From Azospirillum thiophilum (GTDB lineage Bacteria > Pseudomonadota > Alphaproteobacteria > Azospirillales > Azospirillaceae): DNA of 64,000 nt. The translations under genes were made by a program, and so were the position numbers. Location: assembly GCF_001305595.1 (NCBI RefSeq), contig NZ_CP012401.1:2863001-2927000 (forward strand). The letters are read 5' to 3'. Below are positions 16,414 through 23,880 of the stretch, piece by piece. Every line of letters starts with the position of its first letter. Within the stretch, counting starts at the first letter, position 1. The notes under the pieces were generated by a model. The model did not search any database. It saw only the letters and a list, made by a program, of their open reading frames with translations, and had not been told where the DNA came from.

Positions 16414-17433
16414 TTACCGGAACGGCTGGGCGTACATCAGGCCGCCCTTGGTCCACAGGCCGTTCAGGCCGCGCTCCAGCTTGAGCGGGGTGCCCGGACC
16501 GACGTTGCGGTCGAAGATCTCGGCATAGCTGCCGACCTTCTTGACGACGTTGTAGGCCCACTTCTCGTCCAGACCCAGGGCCTTGCCCATGCCCGGCGTG
16601 GTGCCGAGATAGCGCTGGATGTCCGGGTTCTTGGAGTTGGTGAACTCGTCGATGTTCTTCGAGGTGATGCCGAACTCCTCGGCCTGGATGGTCGCGAAGA
16701 CCGTCCACTTCACGATGTCGAACCACTGGTCGTCGCCATGGCGCACCGCCGGGGCCAGCGGCTCCTTGGAGATGACTTCCGGCAGGATGACATGGTCGTC
16801 CGGAACCGGGGCGACACCGGCGCGGGTGCCGGCCAGGCCGGACACGTCGGTCGTCAGCACGTCGCAGCGGCCGGCGAAGTAGGCGGCGTTCACCTCGTCG
16901 TTCGACTCGATGACGACCGGGTTGTAGGTCATGTTGTTGGCGCGGAAATAGTCCGCCAGGTTCAGCTCGGTCGTGGTGCCGGACTGGACGCAGACGGTGG
17001 CGCCGTTCAGTTCCTTGGCGCTCTTCACGCCCAGCTTCTTCGGAACCATGAAGCCCTGGCCGTCATAATAGGTGACCGGGGCGAAGTTGAGGCCGACCGA
17101 CGTGTCGCGGGTCAGCGTGGCGGTGGTGTTGCGCGACAGCAGGTCGACCTCGCCGGATTGGATGGCGGGAAAGCGCTGCTGCGCCGACAGCGGGGTGAAC
17201 TTGACCTTGTTCGGATCGTTGAAGATGGCGACCGCGACGGCACGGCAATAATCGACGTCCAGGCCGGTCCAGTTGCCGGCGCTGTCGGGGTTGCCGAAAC
17301 CCGGCAGGCCGGCGTTCACGCCGCACTGCACGAAGCCGCGCTGCTTGACGGTGTCGAGCGTGGCGGCGCCGGCGGCGACACTGGCGGAAACGACGACGGC
17401 CGCCGCGGCGGCGGCCAGGAACCCTGACTTCAT
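16414..17433 (-). CDS. aapJ: General L-amino acid ABC transporter substrate-binding protein
   Basis: A 339-residue periplasmic binding protein. ATG 17433 was preferred over the frame start at 17469 because it places the signal peptide (MKSGFLAAAAAAVVV...VAAGAA) at the very N-terminus and has a GGTGGAG site upstream. The mature domain begins TLDTVKQRGFVQCGVNAGLPGF. The blocks WTGLDVDYCRAVA and QSGEVDLLSRNTT match SBP family 3. It is first gene of aapJQMP, which imports a broad range of L-amino acids. Confidence 0.95.
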   Translation of the reverse strand: MKSGFLAAAAAAVVVSASVAAGAATLDTVKQRGFVQCGVNAGLPGFGNPDSAGNWTGLDVDYCRAVAVAIFNDPNKVKFTPLSAQQRFPAIQSGEVDLLSRNTTATLTRDTSVGLNFAPVTYYDGQGFMVPKKLGVKSAKELNGATVCVQSGTTTELNLADYFRANNMTYNPVVIESNDEVNAAYFAGRCDVLTTDVSGLAGTRAGVAPVPDDHVILPEVISKEPLAPAVRHGDDQWFDIVKWTVFATIQAEEFGITSKNIDEFTNSKNPDIQRYLGTTPGMGKALGLDEKWAYNVVKKVGSYAEIFDRNVGPGTPLKLERGLNGLWTKGGLMYAQPFR

Positions 17434-17737
17434 ATTATGAACTCCACCCTGTTCTTGCGTTCTTCGCATTGAGCGGTCTGATGACGCGCCTGACCACGCC
17501 GGCCGCCCAACCCTGTGGGGATCGCGACACAGCCATGCGCGTGGGACAAGAGTGCATCAACTTGATCCGGCTTGTCGAATCCTCCGTGCATTGCTGGTGT
17601 TACCAGAATCTCCCGGAAGCGGATGCGCGGTCCGACGCAATCGGCGATGGCCGTGGAGCGTCCGGGATGACACAATGTTCGGCCCCGCCGTTCCGCCCCT
17701 GCGGAGCCGGTCGCCGCCCCAGCCAAACGGACAGTCG
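17434..17737. other. Divergent promoter region between aapJ and metC
   Basis: This 304-bp spacer must hold both promoters. The only structure I see is the 11-bp palindrome ATCAA-C-TTGAT at 17556-17566, too short to assign to a regulator. I found no convincing sigma-54 or sigma-70 pair. Confidence 0.4.
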
Positions 17738-18916
17738 ATGAAGGACGTCACCCAGGACACGATTCTCGTTCACGCCGGCCGAGACCCGCGGAACAACCAC
17801 GGCATCGTCAATCCCCCGGTCTATCATTGCTCGACCGTGCTGTTCCCGACGCTGGACGCGCTGGAGGACAGCGACCGCAACACGCTGGAAGGCGTTCATT
17901 ACGGCCGCATGGGCACCCCCACCACCTTCGCCTTCGAGGAGGCGGCGGCGGCGCTGGAGGGCGGCTACCGGGCGGTGAACACCGGCTCAGGCCTCGCCGC
18001 AATCGCCATCGCGCTGTCCGCCTTCACCAAGGCGGGCGACCATGTGCTGATCACCGACAGCGCCTATGGCCCGACCCGGCGCTTCGCCCGCGAGACGCTG
18101 GCTCCCTACGGCGTGGAGGTGGAGTTCTTCGACCCCTGCGTCGGCGCCGGCATCTCGGCCCTGCTGCGGCCGAACACCAGCGTGGTCTTCCTCGAATCGC
18201 CGGGGTCGCTGACCTTCGAAATCCAGGACGTGCCGGCCATCGCCGAAGCGGCGAAAGCGGTCGGCGCCACCGTCATGATGGACAACACCTGGGCGACGCC
18301 GCTGTTCTTCCGGCCCTTCGACCAGGGTGTCGACATCTCGATCCATGCCGCGACCAAATACATGGTCGGCCATGCCGACGCGATGCTGGGCGTCGTCACC
18401 TGCAAGGACGCGGCGACCTGGACGGAGGTGAAGAAGACGGCCACCCGATTCGGCGCCTGCGCCGGGCCGGACGACCTCTATCTCGGCCTGCGCGGCCTGC
18501 GCACGCTGGCGGTGCGCCTGCGCCAGCACCAGGACAGCGCCCTGGCGCTGGCCGACTGGCTGGCGGCCCGGCCGGAGGTGAAACGCATCCTGCATCCCGC
18601 CCGCCCCGACTTTCCCGGCCATGCCCTGTGGAAGCGCGACTTCACCGGGTCGAGCGGCCTGTTCTCCATTATCATCGATCAGGTGCCGCGCGCGGCGCTG
18701 GCGGCGATGCTGGACGGGATGGAACTGTTCGGCATGGGCTACAGCTGGGGCGGTTTCGAAAGCCTGATCCTGCCGACGCGGCCGGCCGCCGTCCGGTCTG
18801 CCACCCGCTGGACCGAGCCGGGGCAGGTCCTGCGCCTGCATGCCGGGCTGGAACACCCCGACGACCTGATCCGCGACCTGGACGCCGGTTTCCGCCGGAT
18901 GGCCGCCGCCCTGTGA
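17738..18916 (+). CDS. metC: Cystathionine beta-lyase
   Basis: A 392-residue PLP enzyme of the Cys/Met metabolism family. It would split cystathionine to homocysteine, pyruvate and ammonia. Landmarks are the N-terminal VHAGRDPRNNHGIVNPP, YGRMGTPTTFAFEEA, the PLP-lysine region SIHAATKYMVGHAD, and the alphaproteobacterial MetC C-terminus MGYSWGGFESLILP. ATG 17738 agrees with the family start. A longer frame from 17552 has no family homology. It lies 27 bp upstream of hisI on the same strand. Confidence 0.92.
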   Translation: MKDVTQDTILVHAGRDPRNNHGIVNPPVYHCSTVLFPTLDALEDSDRNTLEGVHYGRMGTPTTFAFEEAAAALEGGYRAVNTGSGLAAIAIALSAFTKAGDHVLITDSAYGPTRRFARETLAPYGVEVEFFDPCVGAGISALLRPNTSVVFLESPGSLTFEIQDVPAIAEAAKAVGATVMMDNTWATPLFFRPFDQGVDISIHAATKYMVGHADAMLGVVTCKDAATWTEVKKTATRFGACAGPDDLYLGLRGLRTLAVRLRQHQDSALALADWLAARPEVKRILHPARPDFPGHALWKRDFTGSSGLFSIIIDQVPRAALAAMLDGMELFGMGYSWGGFESLILPTRPAAVRSATRWTEPGQVLRLHAGLEHPDDLIRDLDAGFRRMAAAL

Positions 18917-18942
18917 GCGGCGCGAGCAAGGAGAACGCAACC

Positions 18943-19377
18943 ATGACCGACATCCCGTCGATCGATGCCGCCGCCTATGACGAGGTGCTGGCCGCCATCC
19001 GATTCAACGGCGACGGGCTGGTGCCCGCCATCGCCCAGGCCGACGGCACCGGCGAGATCCTGATGATGGCCTGGATGAACCGGGACTCGGTGGTCGAGAC
19101 CCTGGCCACCGGCCGCGTCTGCTACTGGTCGCGTTCGCGCGGCGGGCTGTGGCGCAAGGGGGAAACCTCCGGCCAGATGCAGCGGCTGAAGGATTTCCGT
19201 GTCGACTGCGACGGCGACACCCTGTTGCTGGTGGTGGAGCAGGACGGCGTCGCCTGCCACACCGGCCGGCGCAGCTGTTTCTACCGCGCCTGGCGCGACG
19301 GCCGGCTGGAGACGATCCAGGAGGTACAGACCGACCCGGCCATCCTCTATGGCGGCCATGGCCACAGCCACGGCTGA
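18943..19377 (+). CDS. hisI: Phosphoribosyl-AMP cyclohydrolase
   Basis: A 144-residue enzyme of histidine biosynthesis that opens the purine ring of phosphoribosyl-AMP. ATG 18943 follows AAGGAGAA. Metal ligands are visible in VDCDGDTLLLVV (DxDxD with an embedded Cys) and in CHTGRRSCFYR. Other hallmarks are EILMMAWMN and YWSRSRGGLWRKGETSG. It is the stand-alone HisI form without HisE. It is followed by the FNR-type box and small RNA copy C. Confidence 0.95.
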   Translation: MTDIPSIDAAAYDEVLAAIRFNGDGLVPAIAQADGTGEILMMAWMNRDSVVETLATGRVCYWSRSRGGLWRKGETSGQMQRLKDFRVDCDGDTLLLVVEQDGVACHTGRRSCFYRAWRDGRLETIQEVQTDPAILYGGHGHSHG

Positions 19378-19436
19378 GGAGTTGGCCGTGGGGTAAAGCC
19401 GGGCGGATCGATTCGCGCCCTGCCCGCAACGGTTCG

Positions 19437-19479
19437 TTGATCCATGTCAAGGCGGTACCCCGGCCAAAGGGAATAGACA
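19437..19479 (+). promoter_or_regulatory. FNR/FixK-type box and -10 element for small RNA copy C
   Basis: TTGATCCATGTCAA at 19437-19450 matches TTGA-N6-TCAA exactly, and TAGACA lies at 19474-19479. A start at 19485 puts the box centre at -41.5, identical to the other two copies. Confidence 0.75.
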
Positions 19480-19484
19480 CTCTC

Positions 19485-19548
19485 TTGTCTCTAACCCTCC
19501 CTGTATACGACTGCGCCGGGCGTTCCCATGAACGCCCGGTTATTTTTT
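19485..19548 (+). ncRNA. Candidate FNR/FixK-controlled small RNA, copy C
   Basis: A predicted transcript of about 64 nt. It begins TTGTCTCTAACCCTCCCTGT and is followed by a perfect 9-bp stem CCGGGCGTT / AACGCCCGG with a 6-nt loop, then TTATTTTTT. The leader is nearly identical to copies A and B while the stem is unrelated, so the stem is conserved in structure only. The only ATG is inside the terminator loop and opens no sensible reading frame. It lies 108 bp past the hisI stop, on the same strand but with its own promoter elements. Confidence 0.7.
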
Positions 19549-19886
19549 GCCTCCTCGCACTATGCCCCGTTCGGACGCGCTCGATCGCGCCAACCTCTTT
19601 CGAGCGATCCGCTTCGGCACAGCCCGGCGGTGGCGGCATACGGCCTTGCCCGGCCCGGCATGCGTTTCGGCCGGCCGGCTTCTGTCCTTTCGCCGGTATC
19701 TCCCTCTCCCATCGGGAGAGGAAACGGCGCGCCGGTCACAAGAAGATCCCGCTTTCCATCACTAATAATTCGAAATCGGAAATATTTAAGTTCTTATATT
19801 TGATAAAGATACGAACATCTGTGTCATTTCCTCAAAATCCCTTTGTATTGCTCCTTTATCGCTTTTCGAGCGGAGCGGCCTCATGG
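19549..19886. other. Intergenic region with an AT-rich tract
   Basis: Between small RNA copy C and the CtrA boxes I see no gene. Positions 19700-19730 hold a short CTCCCTCTCCC / GGGAGAGG inverted repeat that resembles half of the repeat at 36357-36479. Positions about 19760-19860 are strikingly AT-rich for this genome and probably form the promoter region of the RTX gene. Confidence 0.5.
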
Positions 19887-19920
19887 TTAACATCTGATTA
19901 ATCGTTAACAGCACGTTAAC
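19887..19920 (+). promoter_or_regulatory. Two CtrA-type boxes upstream of the RTX gene
   Basis: TTAA-CATCTGA-TTAA at 19887-19901 and TTAA-CAGCACG-TTAAC at 19905-19920 both match the CtrA consensus TTAA-N7-TTAA. They sit 4 bp apart and end 22 bp before the start codon of the calcium-binding protein gene. Binding this close to the start could activate a promoter just downstream or repress one that overlaps them. Confidence 0.6.
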
Positions 19921-19940
19921 GGCACTGATGGAGAGACGCC

Positions 19941-20624
19941 ATGCGCCAGTTCTGGGGGACTTCCAAAAACGACACCATGACCGGCAGCGCCTATGACGAC
20001 CGGATGGACGGTCTGGATGGCGACGACCGCGTCGACGGCGCCGGCGGCAATGACCGGCTCTATGGAGAGCGGGGGAACGACTCGCTGATCGGCGGTCTCG
20101 GCAACGACCAGTTGCACGGCGGCGACGGCAATGACTGGCTCGGCGACCCCTATGGCGGGAACGAGGCCGGCAACGATTCGATGTGGGGTGATGCGGGCAA
20201 CGACCAGCTGTTCGGCGGCGTCGGCAACGACTGGCTGAACGGCGGCACCGGCGACGACATCCTAAAGGGCATGCGCGGCGACGACACCATGATCGGCGGC
20301 ACAGGCAACGACCTGCTGTATGACAGCTATCGCGACGGCGGTGCCGACCTGTTCCAGCCGGGCACCGGCAACGACACCATGGTCAGCTTCACGGACGGGT
20401 TCGCCGACCGCTTCCTGATGGAGCAGGCGCCCGGAGGCTTCGGCCTCGATACGATCAACTATTTCGAAAAGGGTACCGACCGGATCGAGTTCCATGGCTA
20501 TGCCGCCTGGGAAATGTCCATGACCACCAACGGCTCTGCGACGACCTTCGCCTTCACCGACGGCTCGACCCTGACCGTCGACCAGATCGGCCTGAGCGCG
20601 GGTCACGACTACTTCTTCGGCTGA
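19941..20624 (+). CDS. RTX-type calcium-binding repeat protein
   Basis: A 227-residue acidic protein built from about eight GGxGxDxLx nonapeptide repeats (for example GGLGNDQLHGGDGNDWLG and GGTGNDLLYD) at residues 20-130, which form a Ca2+-stabilised parallel beta-roll. It is followed by a compact C-terminal domain (DRFLMEQAPGGFGLDTINYF...DYFFG). There is no N-terminal signal peptide, as expected for type I secretion with a C-terminal signal. GGAGAG lies 8 nt before the start. The cargo function is unknown. Tandem CtrA-type boxes upstream suggest cell-cycle or motility-linked control. Confidence 0.85.
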   Translation: MRQFWGTSKNDTMTGSAYDDRMDGLDGDDRVDGAGGNDRLYGERGNDSLIGGLGNDQLHGGDGNDWLGDPYGGNEAGNDSMWGDAGNDQLFGGVGNDWLNGGTGDDILKGMRGDDTMIGGTGNDLLYDSYRDGGADLFQPGTGNDTMVSFTDGFADRFLMEQAPGGFGLDTINYFEKGTDRIEFHGYAAWEMSMTTNGSATTFAFTDGSTLTVDQIGLSAGHDYFFG

Positions 20625-20636
20625 CCTCTCCGGAAG

Positions 20637-20685
20637 AGGTCCCGCGCGGGCGATGGGATCACCCCCTCGGCGCGCGGGACCTTTG
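20637..20685 (+). terminator. Terminator-like hairpin after the RTX gene
   Basis: AGGTCCCGCGCG pairs perfectly with CGCGCGGGACCT (12 bp) around a 22-nt loop, followed by only TT(T). It is a strong stem with a weak U-tract, 13 bp beyond the stop codon. Confidence 0.65.
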
Positions 20686-20747
20686 GCCATGTGCGCGCTG
20701 TTGCCATCGCGGACACCAGTGCGCCGTCAGAAAAAGGCAGAGAACCG

Positions 20748-21215
20748 ATGGACCACCGCCGCCCCACCCTGCGATTCCTCTTCCCCCTTCTGCCGGTGCT
20801 GGTGCTGGGTGCCTGCGCCGGCTCCGACATGGGCGGCGTGCCGTCGGCGGAGGTGGCGACCCAGCCCCCCATCGAACTGGTCGGGTTGACCGTGCAGACA
20901 CCAGACGGCAGACGAATCCTCGGCAACGTCACCGATCTGGTGCTGGGACCGTCGAACCGGGTGGAGCAGGCGATCATCACCGTCGGCGCCCCGCGTTTTC
21001 CGACCGAACACAAGGTGACGGTCGCCAGCGAGAAGCTGCGCTACGCCCACGACCGTCAGGCCGTCATCCTGACCGGCATGACGGCGGAGGAGTTCGCAGC
21101 CCTGCCGCCGACCGGGGGCAGCGACCGCATGTTGTCGCTCGGCACCGGCGCCGGCACGGCCCTGCCCGTCGTCGGCGCCCCGACCGACTGGTCCGGCGCC
21201 ACCCGGTCGCGCTGA
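20748..21215 (+). CDS. Small lipoprotein with PRC-barrel-like domain
   Basis: A 155-residue lipoprotein. ATG 20748 was chosen so that the signal peptide (RFLFPLLPVLVLGAC) comes first. The lipobox is LGAC and the Cys would be lipidated. The region GLTVQTPDGRRILGNVTDLVLGPSNRVEQAIITVG reads as a PRC-barrel-like fold (described in parts). After the lipobox, residues CAGSDMGG carry an Asp at +5 and give no clear membrane-sorting cue. Its function is unknown. It ends about 30 bp before a terminator shared with the convergent dctM gene. Confidence 0.7.
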   Translation: MDHRRPTLRFLFPLLPVLVLGACAGSDMGGVPSAEVATQPPIELVGLTVQTPDGRRILGNVTDLVLGPSNRVEQAIITVGAPRFPTEHKVTVASEKLRYAHDRQAVILTGMTAEEFAALPPTGGSDRMLSLGTGAGTALPVVGAPTDWSGATRSR

Positions 21216-21246
21216 CGGTACCCGTCAGGGAAATGCACCCATGAAA

Positions 21247-21275
21247 AAGGGGGCCGGTCGAGCCGGCCCCCCTTT
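21247..21275. terminator. Bidirectional terminator between lipoprotein gene and dctM
   Basis: AAGGGGGCCGG and CCGGCCCCC-CTTT form an 11-bp stem with a 5-nt loop. A-runs on the left and T-runs on the right allow it to serve both convergent genes. Confidence 0.8.
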
Positions 21276-21297
21276 CCGCTTCGACGGCCCGACGCCG

Positions 21298-22809
21298 TCA
21301 CTTGCCCTGAAGCTGCTTCATGATGTCGTCGGCCGGGTTCGATTCCGGCTGCGCCGGACCACCGAAGGGCGGTGCGACCTCCTGGTTGTCGAAGGCCGGG
21401 ATTTCGATCTTCACATCGTCCAGGTTGATCGCGGGCCCCTTGTCGCGGCCGGCATCGACCAGCTGCGGGAAGCTGATGACGAGGGCGACCATGATGAGCT
21501 GGATGACCACGAAGGGCACCGCACCCCAATAGATCTGTCCGGTGGTGATCCTCGCGATCTTCATCCCGGTGATCTTGTCGATATAGTCGGACTTCGGCGC
21601 CACCGACCGCAGGAAGAACAGCGCGAAGCCGAAGGGCGGGTGCATGAAGCTGGTCTGCATGTTCACGCCCAGCAGCACGCCGAACCAGATCAGGTCGATG
21701 CCCAGCTTGTCCGCCACCGGTCCCAGCAGGGGAACGATGATGAAGGCCAGCTCGAAGAAATCGAGGAAGAAGGCCAGGACGAAGACCAGGATGTTGCAGA
21801 CGATCAGGAAGCCCAGCTGGCCGCCCGGCAGGCCGGTCAGCAGATGTTCTACCCACAGATCGCCGTTGACGGCACGGAACACCAGGCCGAACACGGTCGA
21901 CCCGATCAGGATGAACAGCACGAAGGACGACAGCTTGGCGGTGGAATCCATCGCCTGCCGCATCAGTCCCCAGCCAAGCTTGCGCTTGGCGAGCGCCAGC
22001 AGAATGGCGCCGGCCGCTCCCATGGCGCCGCCCTCCGTCGGGGTGGCGATGCCGAGGAAGATGGTGCCCAGCACCAGGAAGATCAGCACCAGCGGCGGCA
22101 TCAGCGAGGTGATGACCCGCAGCAGCAGCTTGGCGCCCCGCAGTGTGCGGGCCTCGAGCGGCAGGGCCGGCACCGCTGCCGGGCGGATGATGCTGACCAG
22201 GATGATGTAGCCGGTATAGAGGCCTGTCAGCACCAGGCCGGGGATCAGGGCGCCGGCATACATGTCGCCGACGGACCGGCCGAGCTGGTCGGCCAGCACG
22301 ATCAGCACCAGTGACGGCGGGATGATCTGGGCCAGCGTGCCCGACGCGGCGATGACGCCCGTGGCGATGCGGCGGTCATAGCCGTAGCGCAGCATGATCG
22401 GCAGCGAGATCAGGCCCATCGAGATGACCGAGGCGGCCACGACGCCGGTGGTTGCCGCCAGCAGCGCGCCGACAAAGATCACCGCATAGGCCAGACCGCC
22501 GCGGATCGGCCCGAACAGCTGGCCGATGGTGTCGAGCAGATCCTCGGCCATGCCGGACCGCTCCAGGATCAGGCCCATGAAGGTGAAAAAGGGAATTGCC
22601 AGCAGCGTGTCGTTGCGCATGATGCCGAACACGCGTTCGGGCAAGGCCTGCATCAGCGCCGGAGTCAGCAATCCCAATTCCATACCGATCAGGCCGAACA
22701 CCAGACCGTTGGCAGCCAGGGCAAAGGCGACCGGGAAACCCATCAACAGGAACAACACCAGGGCACCGAACATGACCGGTGCCAAATTGGCGGATACGAA
22801 CTCGACCAT
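21298..22809 (-). CDS. dctM: TRAP transporter large permease, DctM type
   Basis: A 503-residue 12-helix membrane protein, the transport subunit of a tripartite ATP-independent periplasmic transporter. Landmarks are LFLLMGFPVAFALAANG at the N-terminus, IPFFTFMGLILERSGMAEDLLD, GVVAASVISMGLISLPIML and the region ITTGQIYWGAVPFV. The C-terminal 60 residues form a hydrophilic tail. It is coupled to the small permease 20 bp upstream. No substrate-binding protein is encoded nearby, so the substrate (probably an organic acid) is unknown. Confidence 0.93.
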   Translation of the reverse strand: MVEFVSANLAPVMFGALVLFLLMGFPVAFALAANGLVFGLIGMELGLLTPALMQALPERVFGIMRNDTLLAIPFFTFMGLILERSGMAEDLLDTIGQLFGPIRGGLAYAVIFVGALLAATTGVVAASVISMGLISLPIMLRYGYDRRIATGVIAASGTLAQIIPPSLVLIVLADQLGRSVGDMYAGALIPGLVLTGLYTGYIILVSIIRPAAVPALPLEARTLRGAKLLLRVITSLMPPLVLIFLVLGTIFLGIATPTEGGAMGAAGAILLALAKRKLGWGLMRQAMDSTAKLSSFVLFILIGSTVFGLVFRAVNGDLWVEHLLTGLPGGQLGFLIVCNILVFVLAFFLDFFELAFIIVPLLGPVADKLGIDLIWFGVLLGVNMQTSFMHPPFGFALFFLRSVAPKSDYIDKITGMKIARITTGQIYWGAVPFVVIQLIMVALVISFPQLVDAGRDKGPAINLDDVKIEIPAFDNQEVAPPFGGPAQPESNPADDIMKQLQGK

Positions 22810-22829
22810 TTGGGGGGTGCTCCCGGTCC

Positions 22830-23369
22830 TTAGGAATGGCTGTGCATCTTCTCACCCGGCTCGTTGCGGTGGCCGGTGAGAAATGCGATGCGCTTGATCA
22901 GTTCCGACACACCCTGCGCGGTGAGCAGGAAGAAGCCGACAGGGACCAGGAGTTTAGCCGGCCAGCGGATCAGGCCGCCTGCATCGCTCGACATCTCGTT
23001 GGTGAGGAAGCTGTCCATGAACATCGGCCAGGACAGCACCATGATCAGGATCGTCATCGGGAACATGAAGACGATGATCCCGAAGACGTCCACCCAGGCC
23101 TGCGTCCGCCGGGAGAAGCGGCTGAGCACGACGTCGATGCGGATGTGCTCGTTGCGCAGGAACGTATAGCCGGCGCAGAGCAGGAACACGCCAGAGAACA
23201 AGTACCATTGGAGCTCCAGCCACGCGTTGGAGCTGGTGTTCAATCCATAGCGGACAACCGCATTGGTGGCGCTGACGGCGACGGCGACCAGAACGAGCCA
23301 ATAGGCCAGCTTGCCGATGCCTTCGTTCACGGCATCGATCAGCCCGCTAAGTCTGAGCAGACCTGTCAA
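22830..23369 (-). CDS. dctQ: TRAP transporter small permease, DctQ type
   Basis: A 179-residue four-helix protein. It begins at TTG 23369, which lies 8 nt after GGGAGG. A longer frame to 23528 would prefix a Cys/Arg-rich stretch unlike any DctQ. Landmarks are LELQWYLFSGVFLLCAGYTFLRNEHIRIDV (in segments), the DctQ signature, and the Trp-rich helix near MVLSWPMFMDSF. It pairs with DctM, downstream by 20 bp. Confidence 0.85.
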   Translation of the reverse strand: MTGLLRLSGLIDAVNEGIGKLAYWLVLVAVAVSATNAVVRYGLNTSSNAWLELQWYLFSGVFLLCAGYTFLRNEHIRIDVVLSRFSRRTQAWVDVFGIIVFMFPMTILIMVLSWPMFMDSFLTNEMSSDAGGLIRWPAKLLVPVGFFLLTAQGVSELIKRIAFLTGHRNEPGEKMHSHS

Positions 23370-23880
23370 AGGAGAAACCTCCCTGTTGCGGGGGCGCGGC
23401 CGCAGCCGTCCCCTTTTGCTTTTGTTGCAGCCGCATGGGCGCGGCAGGACGCGACCCTCTCTCGGATCGAGGGTATACCAAAAGATAGGATTGGACGGGA
23501 CTATTCCTTTCCCGCCCTCCACCGGCAAGGGCTACGTTGGAGCTACGTAGAATCCCGTAGTTCCGGATTGCGGAGCGTCGGCCATCCCCGTCGTTGCGTC
23601 TTGAGAGGAAGCGCATTTTGCGAAGTGCGCCCCGCATATTGCCAGGAACGGTAATCGATCGAAGGCCCGGCACCGCCCGCCGCGACCGCTCAAGCACTTG
23701 ATTTCGAAGGGTGGGCAAGCTACCCGGCCGTTCGGTGTCCTTTGGTATGCATCTTGCTGTCCTGCCGCCAAACAATCGGCAATCGCTTCTCTCGCCCACA
23801 ACGCCAACGGCTGCGCTCGACTTGGCGCCATCGGCCGGAAGAACCCGGCTCGGGAGAGGCTTGGATACGGAGCACCCGCC
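23370..23880. other. Divergent intergenic region between dctQ and the chemoreceptor gene
   Basis: About 510 bp hold the promoters of dctQM and of the chemoreceptor. I looked for FNR, CtrA, sigma-54 and palindromic sites and found none that was convincing. Frames that cross it have poor coding character. Confidence 0.45.

Noticed and set aside
17556..17566. Palindrome ATCAA-C-TTGAT in the aapJ-metC spacer as an FNR-like site
   Set aside because: The half-sites are in the wrong order and spacing for TTGA-N6-TCAA, and 11 bp is too short to assign.
19700..19730. A full third copy of the structured repeat
   Set aside because: Only one short inverted motif is present and the GCCCCC/GGGGGC ends are missing. 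It is at most a fragment.
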